In this document: positions 33,568 through 42,399 of the stretch, piece after piece
Layout of the letters: every line of letters begins with the position of its first letter
Numbering within the stretch: position 1 is the stretch's first letter
DNA from: Nocardia carnea
GTDB taxonomy: Bacteria; Actinomycetota; Actinomycetes; Mycobacteriales; Mycobacteriaceae
Direction: 5' to 3'
DNA length: 59,521 nt
Assembly (NCBI RefSeq): GCF_029869215.1
Contig: NZ_JARWPM010000427.1
Coordinates: 1 to 59,521 of the forward strand
Notes under the pieces: generated by a model
The model's database searches: none
The model's input: the letters and a program-made list of their open reading frames with translations, nothing else
Told to the model about the DNA's origin: nothing
Translations under genes and position numbers: made by a program

Positions 33568-35235
33568 GTGAGCTCCCCGACTGCCTCCAAGCCCGCCATT
33601 CTGAGCGTCGACGACGATCCCGGAGTGTCGCGGGCGGTCGTCCGCGACCTGCGCCGCCGCTACGGCGCCGACTACCGCATCCTGCGCGCCGAATCGGGTC
33701 CGCAGGCCTTGGAGGCGCTGCGCGAGATGAAATTGCGCGGCCAGCCCGTGGCGGTGCTGATCGCCGATTTCCGGATGCCCGGGATGGACGGGATCGAATT
33801 CCTCGAACAGGCCATGGACCTGCATCCCTTCGCCCGGCGCGTACTGCTCACCGCGTACGCCGATACGAACGCCGCGATCGACGCCATCAACGTCGTCGAC
33901 CTCGACCACTACCTGCTCAAACCGTGGGATCCGCCGGAGGAGAAGCTCTACCCGGTCCTGGACACCCTGCTCGACGCCTGGCGCAGCAGCGACCACCGGC
34001 CGGTGCACGGCACCAAGGTCATCGGTAATCGCTGGTCACCCCGGTGTTCGCAGATCAGGGAGTTCCTGGCCCGTAATCAATTGCCGTACCGCTGGTACCT
34101 GGCCGACGAACCCGAAGGCGCGCGATTGCTGCAGGCCGCCGGCGCCGATCCGCGCCGGTGTCCCGTGGTGATCACCGAGACGGGCGGGGCGCTGGTCCAG
34201 CCCAGCGACAGCGAACTCGCGGAAAGCGTGGGGCTGAGTACCCGGCCGGCCGAGGATTTCTACGACCTCATCGTCGTCGGTGGTGGACCGGCCGGGCTGG
34301 GTGCCGCGGTGTACGGCGCGTCCGAGGGGCTGCGGACGGTACTGGTCGAACGCACCGCGACCGGCGGCCAGGCCGGGCAGAGTTCCCGGATCGAGAACTA
34401 TCTGGGCTTCCCGGACGGTCTGTCCGGGGCCCAGCTGGCCGACCGGGCCCGCCGCCAGGCCGCCAAGTTCGGCGCCGAGGTGGTCACCACCCGTGAGGTG
34501 GTGGGGCTCGAGGTGCAGGGATCGGCGCGCGCGGTCCGCTTCGCCGACGGCGGGTCGCTGTCGGGCCATACCGTCATCATCGCCACCGGTGTGGACTACC
34601 GCCGCCACCCCGCCCCGGGCGTAGACGAATACACCGGGCGCGGCGTGTATTACGGTGCGGCGATGACCGAGGCGGCCGAATGCGCCGGGCACGACGTCTA
34701 TATCGTCGGCGGCGCGAATTCGGCGGGCCAGGCGGCGATGTACCTGTCCCGGCACGCCCGCACGGTCCATCTCGTGGTCCGCGCCGATTCGCTGGACAAA
34801 TCCATGTCGCACTATCTGATCCAGCAGATCGCGCAGGTCCCCTCCATCCGGGTACACACCGAGACCGAGGTCGTCGCGGTGGACGGTGCCGATCATCTGC
34901 ATACGGTGGTGCTGCGCGACAACCGGACCGGTGCCGAGGAGAAGGCCCCCGCCGAGCGGCTGTTCCTGTTCATCGGTGCGGCACCGCAGACCGGCTGGCT
35001 CGACGGCGTGGTGCACCGCGATACCGCCGGTTACGTCCTGGCCGGCCCCGATCTGCTGGTGGACGGCGCCCGGCCACCGGGCTGGGAGCTCACCCGGCCA
35101 CCCCATCATCTGGAGACCAGCGTGCCGGGGGTTTTCGTGGCCGGTGATGTGCACGCCGAATCCGCCAAACGGGTGGCCTCGGCGGTCGGCGAGGGCGCCA
35201 TGGCGGTCATGCTCGTACACCGGTACCTGGCCTAG
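33568..35235 (+). CDS. Response regulator receiver fused to thioredoxin-reductase-like flavoprotein
   Basis: A 555-residue three-part protein. Residues 1-125 form a CheY-like receiver (SVDDDPG acidic pocket, phosphorylatable Asp67 in ADFRMPGMDG, Thr in LLTAY, Lys in LKPW). Residues about 150-220 resemble a glutaredoxin or thioredoxin-fold insert (RWSPRCSQIREFLARNQLPY) with a single Cys in place of CxxC. Residues about 230-550 form a thioredoxin-reductase-like FAD/NAD(P) module (VVGGGPAGLGAA, IVGGANSAGQAA, VFVAGDV). The TrxR redox pair CxxC is absent: the aligned site reads YYGAAMTEA. The GTG start was chosen as first residue of the receiver. A histidine kinase gene follows, its ribosome site overlapping this stop codon. 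Confidence 0.88.
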   Translation: MSSPTASKPAILSVDDDPGVSRAVVRDLRRRYGADYRILRAESGPQALEALREMKLRGQPVAVLIADFRMPGMDGIEFLEQAMDLHPFARRVLLTAYADTNAAIDAINVVDLDHYLLKPWDPPEEKLYPVLDTLLDAWRSSDHRPVHGTKVIGNRWSPRCSQIREFLARNQLPYRWYLADEPEGARLLQAAGADPRRCPVVITETGGALVQPSDSELAESVGLSTRPAEDFYDLIVVGGGPAGLGAAVYGASEGLRTVLVERTATGGQAGQSSRIENYLGFPDGLSGAQLADRARRQAAKFGAEVVTTREVVGLEVQGSARAVRFADGGSLSGHTVIIATGVDYRRHPAPGVDEYTGRGVYYGAAMTEAAECAGHDVYIVGGANSAGQAAMYLSRHARTVHLVVRADSLDKSMSHYLIQQIAQVPSIRVHTETEVVAVDGADHLHTVVLRDNRTGAEEKAPAERLFLFIGAAPQTGWLDGVVHRDTAGYVLAGPDLLVDGARPPGWELTRPPHHLETSVPGVFVAGDVHAESAKRVASAVGEGAMAVMLVHRYLA

Positions 35236-35245
35236 GAGGCGCGTG

Positions 35246-36679
35246 ATGAGTATCTGCGATCCCGCCGAACTGCGGACGCTGTTCCTGTTCGAGAGACTCG
35301 ACGACGACCAGCTCGCGTGGTTGTGCGCCGACGGGCGGATCGAACATCTCGAACCCGGGCCCGTGTACCGCGAAGGCGAGCCCGCGACCTGCTTCTACGT
35401 GCTGATGGACGGCGAGGTACGGCTGACCAAACTCTCCGGGGGCCGCGAGATCGAGATGGTGCGCACGGCCCATCGTGGTTCCTATGCCGGTGCATGGACA
35501 GCGTACCTGGGCGAGCACGCCGAACCCGAGTACACAGGGTCGATGTACGTCACCGAGCCCTCACGGTTCTTCGTCCTGGACGCGCAGACGTTCTCCCGCA
35601 TGATGCACACCTGGTTCCCGATGGCCGTGCACCTGCTCGAGGGTGCGTTCTTCGGTAACCGCAACAACAACGCCCGGATCGCCCAGCGGGAGCGGCTGCT
35701 GGCGCTGGGGTCGCTGTCGGCCGGCCTCACCCATGAACTGAACAATCCGGCCGCGGCCGCGGTCCGGGCGACCTCCGGCCTGCGCGACCGGGTCGCGGGG
35801 ATGCGGCACAAGCTGGCCATGATGGCGCAGGGGAAATTCGATACCGGCGTCCTGGAAACCCTGGTGCGGCTGCAGGAGGAGGCGGCGGCCCAGGTGGCCA
35901 AGGCCCCGGAGTTGTCACCGCTCGAAGCCGCCGATCGCGAGGATACGATCGGTGACTGGCTCGAGGAGCACGGTATCGCCGGTGGCTGGGAACTGGCCGC
36001 GAATTTCGTCCAGGCCGGTTTCGACACCGATTGGCTGGAACGGGTGTCGGCCACGCTCGAGGGGTCCGCACAGCAGGTGCTCGAGGGCGCGTTCCGGTGG
36101 CTCAACTACACCATCGAGACCGAGCTGCTGATGAACGAGATCGCCGATTCGACCGGCCGGATTTCGACCCTGGTGGATGCGGCGAAACAGTACTCGCAGA
36201 TGGACCGCGCCCCGTTCCAGGTGGTGGACCTGCACGAACTGCTCGACAGCACCCTGGTGATGCTCAGCCGCAAGATCGGCGATTCGATCACCGTGGTCAA
36301 GGAATACGACCACACCCTGCCCCAGGTGCCCTGCTATGCCGCCGAACTCAACCAGGTCTGGACCAACCTCATCGACAACGCGGTCTACGCGATGCAGGGC
36401 AGCGGAACGCTGACGCTGCGCACCCGGCACGCCGACGACTGCGCTGTCGTCGAGATCGCCGACAGCGGCCCCGGGATCCCGGCCGAGATCCAACGCCGCA
36501 TCTTCGAACCCTTCTTCACCACCAAACCGGTGGGTGAGGGCACCGGTCTCGGCCTTGATATCTCTTTCCGGATCGTGGTGAACAAACACGGCGGCGATAT
36601 CCGGGTCGACTCGCGGCCGGGCGCGACCACGTTCACCGTCTGGCTCCCGCTCACCCGCCCGGAGGCCGCGCCGGAGTAG
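35246..36679 (+). CDS. Histidine kinase with cyclic-nucleotide-binding-like sensor domain
   Basis: A 477-residue soluble histidine kinase. The N-terminal 135 residues are a cNMP-binding-like beta-barrel (PGPVYREGEPATCFYVLMDG, then SGGREIEMVRTAHRGSYAG). A dimerisation helix carries the phospho-accepting His163 in LSAGLTHELNNP, and the HATPase domain has N-box NQVWTNLIDNA, DSGPGIP, FEPFFTTK and GTGLGLDIS. There are no membrane segments. AGGAGG overlaps the stop codon of the receiver-reductase gene, so the two are translationally coupled and form a cognate pair. The nucleotide ligand, if any, is unknown. Its last 29 bases overlap the convergent hydrolase gene. Confidence 0.9.
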   Translation: MSICDPAELRTLFLFERLDDDQLAWLCADGRIEHLEPGPVYREGEPATCFYVLMDGEVRLTKLSGGREIEMVRTAHRGSYAGAWTAYLGEHAEPEYTGSMYVTEPSRFFVLDAQTFSRMMHTWFPMAVHLLEGAFFGNRNNNARIAQRERLLALGSLSAGLTHELNNPAAAAVRATSGLRDRVAGMRHKLAMMAQGKFDTGVLETLVRLQEEAAAQVAKAPELSPLEAADREDTIGDWLEEHGIAGGWELAANFVQAGFDTDWLERVSATLEGSAQQVLEGAFRWLNYTIETELLMNEIADSTGRISTLVDAAKQYSQMDRAPFQVVDLHELLDSTLVMLSRKIGDSITVVKEYDHTLPQVPCYAAELNQVWTNLIDNAVYAMQGSGTLTLRTRHADDCAVVEIADSGPGIPAEIQRRIFEPFFTTKPVGEGTGLGLDISFRIVVNKHGGDIRVDSRPGATTFTVWLPLTRPEAAPE

Positions 36680-37859
36680 ACCGGTCCGGCCGGGCCGGCG
36701 CCGCCGCGTCCGCCACCCGGCTGATCTGTTCGCGATACCGCGCCACGAACGGCAGCACCTGCTGGGAGATGACCTTGTTGTATTCGCCGGGGTGCTGGCG
36801 CGGATCCGCGTGGCCGGTGCCGCGTGGCTTCACCACCAGCAGATTGCCGTCGACACCGCCGACCTTGTCGATGAGTACGCGGTGCGTGCGCGCGACATCG
36901 ACCACCCGGTCGCGGGTGGCGTCGTGCGGCCGGAGGAATACGATGGCCGGTCGTGGTTTCCCGCGCGCGGACCGCGACAGCGGCCGCAGATCGTCGGTGG
37001 CGCCGCCCGCGACGATCGCCAGGAACTGCGACTCGATGAGGCCGTTGCTGGCGGCGTCGGCATTGAATATCTTGTCCCGCAGCACCTGATCGACCGCTCC
37101 GCGGAACCGGTCGAACCGGATACCGGGCACTCCCGTGTCGTCCAGGAACTGTTCCCGGCGCGCATAGGTTTCCACCGCGATCCGCAGGCCGCGGCTCTCG
37201 CGGGCGCCGGGCAGCCAGCCCATCCAGCGCACCATATCCTCGCCCAGCCCGCGGCTTTCGGGCCGCACGGCGTCGAGGTCGAGCGGCGTGCAGTCCAGGA
37301 GCACCGCGAGCAGGCGCCGGTCGCTGCCGGTGTGGATATGGCGCGCGACCTCCAGCGCGATCACCCCGCCCATACTGTGGCCGGCCAGCACGATATTGCG
37401 GACGCCGGACATGACGGCGGCCCGGATGACCAGATCGGCGATCACCTCGGTGTCGATACCGCGGTTGTCGTAGCGGATCGCCCAGACCGCGCCCATCTCC
37501 CGCAGCGCGGGGAGCGAGGCGGCGGTATCGCTGGCGTTCAATCCCCCCAGGCCCACCAGGTCCACCACCGCGGTATCGCGATCGGCGGGCGCGAACGGTT
37601 CGGCGACCGGTAGCAGCGCGGGCTCGGTGCGGGCCAGCCGGACTCGCTCCGGCGCGACATCGTATTTCCAGTACTGGGCGAAGACGACCAGCCCGATCAT
37701 CAGTAGTACGGCAACCCGCAGCAACGCCTGCCCGGCGCGACCCAACGCCTTCCACCGGTACCCGAGGCGGGTCTCGCGCAACGTGGCCCGGCGGCGTTCA
37801 TCGCTCCAGTCCGCGACGGTGGACGGATGCCATTCGTCCATCGGCGACATGGAATCCAC
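36651..37859 (-). CDS. Membrane-anchored alpha/beta hydrolase
   Basis: A 402-residue protein with one N-terminal transmembrane helix (about 46-64, LLRVAVLLMIGLVVFAQYW) preceded by a basic cytoplasmic stretch, so the catalytic domain faces outward. GHSMGG puts the nucleophilic Ser at 162, and conserved VVDLVGLGG and DNRG segments resemble the serine aminopeptidase/lysophospholipase group. The substrate is unknown. The start is a GTG at 37859; an ATG at 37850 is an alternative. It is convergent with the histidine kinase gene and overlaps its last 29 bases. Confidence 0.78.
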   Translation of the reverse strand: MDSMSPMDEWHPSTVADWSDERRRATLRETRLGYRWKALGRAGQALLRVAVLLMIGLVVFAQYWKYDVAPERVRLARTEPALLPVAEPFAPADRDTAVVDLVGLGGLNASDTAASLPALREMGAVWAIRYDNRGIDTEVIADLVIRAAVMSGVRNIVLAGHSMGGVIALEVARHIHTGSDRRLLAVLLDCTPLDLDAVRPESRGLGEDMVRWMGWLPGARESRGLRIAVETYARREQFLDDTGVPGIRFDRFRGAVDQVLRDKIFNADAASNGLIESQFLAIVAGGATDDLRPLSRSARGKPRPAIVFLRPHDATRDRVVDVARTHRVLIDKVGGVDGNLLVVKPRGTGHADPRQHPGEYNKVISQQVLPFVARYREQISRVADAAAPARPDRSTPARPPGG

Positions 37860-37913
37860 TGTATGCGTTTCTCGCCCCGGCGCCCGGTGAGCACCGTGTC
37901 ACTGGAGTTCCGT

Positions 37914-38543
37914 TCACCCTTTGGCAACTCCGTCGATCAGCAAGCGGCGCACGGCTTCGTTCAGGGCCGCGATCGCCTGGTCGTCCGGATCGCGTAATCC
38001 GTGCACGACCCCGGCCAGCAGCATGCCGGTGACAGCCCGCGCGGTGTTGCGCGTATCGAGATCGGCACGCAGATACCCGAGCTCCACACCGTGCTCGAGA
38101 TATCCGGCGGTCAAGGCATCGGCGGTATCGAGCAGGCCGTACAGGCGCCGGGTCAGTTCGTCGTCGATACCGGTGGCGTGGAACAGCAGCAACTGCGCGA
38201 CCCGGCGGTCGGCGAGCAGGATCCGGCTCAGCGCGTCGCCGATGCGCTCGATCTGGGCGCGGTACTCGTCCAGCGTGCTCGCGGCCTCCGGGGCGTTGTC
38301 GGTGCCCAGCGCCTCGATGATCCGGGCGGCCAGCTCGTCGATCACATGGTCGATGATGTCGCGCTTGTTGCTGAAGTACCGGTAGAAGGTGCCGTGCCCG
38401 ATTCCCAGTGCGGAGGCGATATCGGCGATACCGGTCGCGTGGTAGCCCTTGTCCGCGAAGCAGGCGAACGCGGTGTCGATGATGTCGCGCCGGAGTTCGG
38501 CCTTGCGGCGTTCGGCCCGCGTCGATGGCTTCGTCACGCTCAT
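37914..38543 (-). CDS. TetR family repressor
   Basis: A 209-residue TetR-family regulator. The N-terminal DNA-binding helices are at about residues 12-58 (TGIADIASALGIGHGTFYRYF is the helix-turn-helix and following region). The C-terminal ligand-binding domain is all-helical. It is transcribed divergently from the Baeyer-Villiger-type monooxygenase at 38617, and an extended palindrome fills the 73-base gap, so it most likely represses both itself and the monooxygenase until a ketone or lipid ligand binds. The ATG at 38543 was chosen; the longer frame would run into the operator. Confidence 0.92.
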   Translation of the reverse strand: MSVTKPSTRAERRKAELRRDIIDTAFACFADKGYHATGIADIASALGIGHGTFYRYFSNKRDIIDHVIDELAARIIEALGTDNAPEAASTLDEYRAQIERIGDALSRILLADRRVAQLLLFHATGIDDELTRRLYGLLDTADALTAGYLEHGVELGYLRADLDTRNTARAVTGMLLAGVVHGLRDPDDQAIAALNEAVRRLLIDGVAKG

Positions 38544-38554
38544 GATGATACGGT

Positions 38555-38588
38555 CATCACAAACGGAATGATGTGTCATTCCGTGATG
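38555..38588. promoter_or_regulatory. TetR operator between regulator and monooxygenase
   Basis: A perfect inverted repeat ACGGAATGA-TGTG-TCATTCCGT (38563-38584) lies inside an outer pair CATCAC (38555-38560) and GTGATG (38583-38588). The site fills the divergent promoter, 12-46 bases from the repressor start and 29-62 from the monooxygenase start, which is ideal for repression of both genes. Confidence 0.85.
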
Positions 38589-38616
38589 CGTGGTTCAGAT
38601 CGCTGGGAGGTTCGAC

Positions 38617-40122
38617 GTGGCACCTCGATACGACGCCGTCGTGATCGGTGCGGGATTCGGCGGAATGGGCGCGGGTATCCAGCTCGATCGCCTCGGGCTC
38701 GGGAACTTCGTGATCCTGGAACGCGAGGCCGATCTGGGCGGCACCTGGTTCGTCAACCACTACCCCGGCCTCGCCGTCGATATCGCCTCGGTGACCTACT
38801 CGTACTCGTTCGAACCCAATCCGTACTGGTCGCGGCTGTTCGCACCCGGCGCCGAGCTGAAGAAATACGCCGACCACGTCGCGGACAAGTACCGGCTGCG
38901 GGAGCGGATGCGTTTCGGTACCAGCGTCGAGAGTGCCCGCTGGGACGGCGAACAGCAGCACTGGGTGGTCACCGTGGCCGGCGGCGAAACCCTGACCGCC
39001 CGCTATCTGCTCACCGCGACGGGTTTCCTGTCCCAGCCGTATACGCCGCCCTTCCCGGGGATCGACAGTTTCGCCGGCACGATCATCCACACCACCGCGT
39101 GGGACGATACGCACGATCTGACCGGCCGCCGGGTCGCGATCATCGGCACCGGGGCCACGAGTGTGCAGCTGGTCCCCGAGGTCGCCGCCCGGGCACGCGA
39201 ACTCACCGTCTTCCAGCGCACCCCCATCTGGGTGGTTCCCAAGATCGATATGCCGATCCCGTCCGCGGTGCAGCGGCTGTTCGCCCGGGTGCCGGCCACC
39301 CAGAAGGCGGCCCGGCTGGTGAACACGGCCATGCTGGAGGCCCTGATGGTGGTCGGCGTCCTGCATTTCGAGCAGGCCCGGCCGCTGAACAAGGCGGCCG
39401 CTCTGCTGGCCAAGGCGCATCTGCGCGCCCAGGTCCACGACAAGCGGCTCCGCGAGCAGCTGACGCCGCACTACGATTTCGGCTGTAAGCGGCCCACGTT
39501 CTCCAACCACTATTTCGCGACCTTCAACAAACCGCACGTCCGGCTCGAGACGAACCCGATCGAACGGATGGAGCCCGACGGTATCGTCACCGCGGACGGT
39601 ACGAAAACCGGTATCGACACCCTCGTCCTGGCCACCGGCTTCAACCTGTGGGACGTCAACTTCCCGGCGCTAGAGATCATCGGCCGCGACGGGGTGAATC
39701 TCGGAAAGTTCTGGCGGGAGAACCGGTTCCAGGCCTACGAGGGCATCACGGTGCCGAAGTTCCCGAACTTCCTGAGCCTCAACAGCCCCTATTCCTACAG
39801 CGGGCTGTCCTATTTCACGACCATCGAAGCGCAGATGAAACATATGGGCCGGCTGTTCGGGGAATTACGGCGCCGCGGTGCGTCCACCTTCGAGGTCACT
39901 GAACGCGCCAACGCCGAATTCCTGGACCGGGTCACCGGCAAACTCGCCTCCTCGGTGTTCTACGGCGGCGACTGCGCCACCGCCCGCAGCTACTACTTCA
40001 ACCAGCACGGCGAGGCGGCATTGCTGCGGCCCACCAGCACCGTCACCGCGCATCGGGAAGCGGTGCGCTTCCCGCTCGACGACTACGTCTACGGCCCCGT
40101 CGAGGCGTCCGCAGGCTTGTGA
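38617..40122 (+). CDS. Baeyer-Villiger-type flavin monooxygenase
   Basis: A 501-residue class B flavin monooxygenase. FAD motif GAGFGG is at residues 11-16, and the Baeyer-Villiger fingerprint FxGxxxHxxxW is intact (FAGTIIHTTAW, residues 152-162). The NADPH motif is GTGATSVQ. Such enzymes turn ketones into esters or lactones using NADPH and oxygen. The start is a GTG at 38617 with TGGGAGG 6 bases upstream. It is likely controlled by the divergent TetR protein. A secreted lipase, which could hydrolyse an ester product, lies 265 bases downstream, but a functional link is only inferred. Confidence 0.92.
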   Translation: MAPRYDAVVIGAGFGGMGAGIQLDRLGLGNFVILEREADLGGTWFVNHYPGLAVDIASVTYSYSFEPNPYWSRLFAPGAELKKYADHVADKYRLRERMRFGTSVESARWDGEQQHWVVTVAGGETLTARYLLTATGFLSQPYTPPFPGIDSFAGTIIHTTAWDDTHDLTGRRVAIIGTGATSVQLVPEVAARARELTVFQRTPIWVVPKIDMPIPSAVQRLFARVPATQKAARLVNTAMLEALMVVGVLHFEQARPLNKAAALLAKAHLRAQVHDKRLREQLTPHYDFGCKRPTFSNHYFATFNKPHVRLETNPIERMEPDGIVTADGTKTGIDTLVLATGFNLWDVNFPALEIIGRDGVNLGKFWRENRFQAYEGITVPKFPNFLSLNSPYSYSGLSYFTTIEAQMKHMGRLFGELRRRGASTFEVTERANAEFLDRVTGKLASSVFYGGDCATARSYYFNQHGEAALLRPTSTVTAHREAVRFPLDDYVYGPVEASAGL

Positions 40123-40162
40123 CCGGACGAGACGGCCTCCCCCTTTCCTTGTGATCTCACGC

Positions 40163-40186
40163 AGATCCGGCGATTCGCTCGGATCT
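40163..40186. promoter_or_regulatory. Hairpin or operator upstream of the lipase
   Basis: AGATCCG and CGGATCT form a perfect 7-base dyad around a 10-base spacer, 40 bases after the monooxygenase stop. It may be a weak terminator or a regulator site for the downstream lipase. Confidence 0.4.
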
Positions 40187-40387
40187 CGGTGACCCGTTTG
40201 TGCCTCTCCTGTCGTATGGTTAGCCGCCACCTGCGGAACTGACCACGGCCACAAGCCAACGGAGACAGTTCGTTCGAGCGGTCACCACGCTCGCCGGCTC
40301 CGGGGCGCCACGACCGGTCGTGCCACGGTGACCGCAGCCCCGCACACGTCGCCTCATCCACCGGCGACGGGCCTGACGGCATCACGA

Positions 40388-41623
40388 ATGCCGCGCTCCC
40401 CCGCCGGGTCGCTTCCTGCTGTCCGAAAGAAGATCGTGTTCAGAGTTTCCACCCGAATCCTGATCCTGCTGTTCACCCTCGTCTCCGCCGGGCTGTTCGG
40501 CGTCGAGGCGCAAGCCGAACCGCTGTACCCCCAGCCCGATCCCGACCCCTTCTACCACGCACCCGGCAACCTGGGCGATCTGCAACCGGGCGACGTGGTC
40601 CGCACCCGGAAGATCGATACCGGCCTCTACGTGGGCACCGAGGGCTGGCAGGTCGCGTTCCGGTCCACCAATTCCCGCGGCGAACCCATCATGGGTATGA
40701 CCACCGTGCTGATGCCGATCGGGGTGCAGAATCCGCCGCTGGTGTCCTATCAGGCCCTGATCAATTCGCTCGGCACCCGCTGCAATCCCTCGCGCTCGCT
40801 GTTCAACGGTGAACTGCAGGACGCGGTCGGGGCGATGCTGCCGATCGGCCGCGGCTGGGCCATCTCGGTACCCGACTACCTGGGACCCACCGTCGCCTAT
40901 GCGGCCGGCCGGCTCAGCGGAATGGTCACCCTGGACAGCATCCGTGCCGTGCAGCGGGTCACCGAACTCGGACTGGACGACAGTCCGGTCGCGATCGCCG
41001 GATACTCCGGCGGTGGGCTCGCCACCGGCTGGGCCGCGGCCCTGCAGCCGGACTACGCCCCGGAACTGAAGATCGATGCCGTGGTGGCCGGCGGGATCCC
41101 GGCCGATCTGGAACAGATGGCGCTGGGGCTCGGTTTCAACCCGCACCCCGGGTTCGGCCTGGCCTTCGCCGCCGCCATGGGGCTGGAACGGGAATACCCG
41201 CATCGGCTGCCGATCTCGGATCAGCTCAACGAGAACGGCCTGTGGTTCCGCGAGTTCACCCATGACGCCTGCCGCCGGTTCCTGCTGTTCCACGGCGCGT
41301 TCCGCAGTGCCGAGCAGATGGCGGCCTCGAAGAGCCTGATGGACAGCCCGGAGGCCCGCGAGGTACTGCACGAGAACAGCCTGCGCTACTTCGACGGGTA
41401 TCCGGCGATGCCGACCTACCTCTGGCACGGGCGTTTCGACACCCTCACCCCCTACGACGGAATAGCCGAATACGCCGACCGAGCCTGCCGTGCCGGGGCT
41501 CCGGTGAAACTCACCACCTACGATATCGCCGAGCATATGACGGCCGCGGTCGCCGGTTTCGCCGACGCCTGGAGCTTCGTCGAGGCCCGCTTCCGCGGGG
41601 AGGACGTTCCCACCGGCTGCTGA
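40388..41623 (+). CDS. Secreted LIP-family lipase
   Basis: A 411-residue secreted lipase of the LIP family (fungal-type secretory lipases also abundant in Nocardia). A signal peptide precedes AEPLYPQPDPDPFY: basic n-region, hydrophobic LILLFTLVSAGLFGV, cleavage after VEAQA. The nucleophile elbow AGYSGGG has Ser207; Asp in HGRFDTLTPY and His in DIAEHMTAA complete the triad. Two Cys near the ends probably form disulphides. It likely releases fatty acids from triacylglycerols or related esters outside the cell. A GTG at 40436 is an alternative start that still leaves a signal peptide. A paralogue lies at 57968. Confidence 0.88.
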   Translation: MPRSPAGSLPAVRKKIVFRVSTRILILLFTLVSAGLFGVEAQAEPLYPQPDPDPFYHAPGNLGDLQPGDVVRTRKIDTGLYVGTEGWQVAFRSTNSRGEPIMGMTTVLMPIGVQNPPLVSYQALINSLGTRCNPSRSLFNGELQDAVGAMLPIGRGWAISVPDYLGPTVAYAAGRLSGMVTLDSIRAVQRVTELGLDDSPVAIAGYSGGGLATGWAAALQPDYAPELKIDAVVAGGIPADLEQMALGLGFNPHPGFGLAFAAAMGLEREYPHRLPISDQLNENGLWFREFTHDACRRFLLFHGAFRSAEQMAASKSLMDSPEAREVLHENSLRYFDGYPAMPTYLWHGRFDTLTPYDGIAEYADRACRAGAPVKLTTYDIAEHMTAAVAGFADAWSFVEARFRGEDVPTGC

Positions 41624-41781
41624 CCTCCTGGAGAGCGCAGGGTTCCGGCCGGTCGCCGGCCGACCTCGTGCCGGTGGCGCCCGGCCGGTTCCGGCCCCGC
41701 CGCGATCCGTCGGTGCGGATCCCGGCTGCATGCCCCCGGGCGGCGTCGGCCGGCCGTCGAGGGCATGGCGCCGGGGCTACC

Positions 41782-41816
41782 ACGGGCTCGGACGGTGCCA
41801 CCGTGCCGGAGCCCGT
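41782..41816. terminator. Bidirectional terminator hairpin
   Basis: ACGGGCTC pairs with GAGCCCGT, with inner GG-CGGT/ACCG-CC pairs around a GCC loop. It sits between the lipase and the decayed esterase, which converge here, and touches the final stop codon of the latter. Confidence 0.7.
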
Positions 41817-42290
41817 CAGTGACCTGCGCCGGCGTCCCCGTCACCGATCAATTCGATCAAGCCGTCGGCCAGGCAACCCCGCCAGCGGATGAATTCGTGG
41901 CCGCCGGTGTATTCGGTGAGTGATACCGCGTACCCGGACCGTAGGAGATGGTCGTGTAACCGGCGGGTCTGCACGACCATGCCGCCTTCGTACCGGCCGA
42001 CCGACCGATGCAGCCGGATATCCCGGTCGGCCGGGTAGGCGTGATCCCGCCGAAGCTCTGTCCGGCCACCACGGTCCGGTCGGGATCCGGGTCGGCAACG
42101 ATCCCGTTTCGGCCCGTGCACGCGCGCCCTCGACGCGCCGCTGTACCGGAAACCCGTTTCGCGTCCGGCCCGTTTCGCGGGCCGGGAATGCGGGGTATCC
42201 GATCCGGATGCCATGCGGTATTCGCGCCCGAGCTCGCCGCGAAAGGGTTCCGCAAATCCGCGCCGGCACACGGAATCGGCGCGGCAACGC
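41816..42290 (-). pseudogene. Decayed Fes-type siderophore esterase
   Basis: Remnants of an enterochelin-esterase-type hydrolase are split over two frames. One frame gives CRRGFAEPFRGELGREYR (42271-42200 region) and, later, RSVGRYEGGMVVQTRRLHD with TEYTGGHEFIRWRG, the His-containing C-terminus, stopping at 41816. The catalytic elbow RTVVAGQSFGG sits in another frame at about 42065-42100. About 35-40 residues expected between elbow and C-terminus are missing. No frame spans all parts, so the gene is disrupted by at least two frameshifts plus a deletion. An intact gene would have released iron from a catechol siderophore. The pieces match the C-terminal third of the family; no start remains. 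Confidence 0.75.
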
Positions 42291-42399
42291 CGAATAGCCG
42301 GGCAGCGGTTTTCCGGAAAGTCGTTGCCCCGGCGGGACGGGAAGGACCGGTCAATGGTTCAATTCTGGCAACAAGCGCTCGGAATGCAGGAGGTAGAGG

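Noticed and set aside
36651..37859. The hydrolase as part of the redox two-component system
   Set aside because: It is on the opposite strand, convergent, and shares only the overlapping 3' end.
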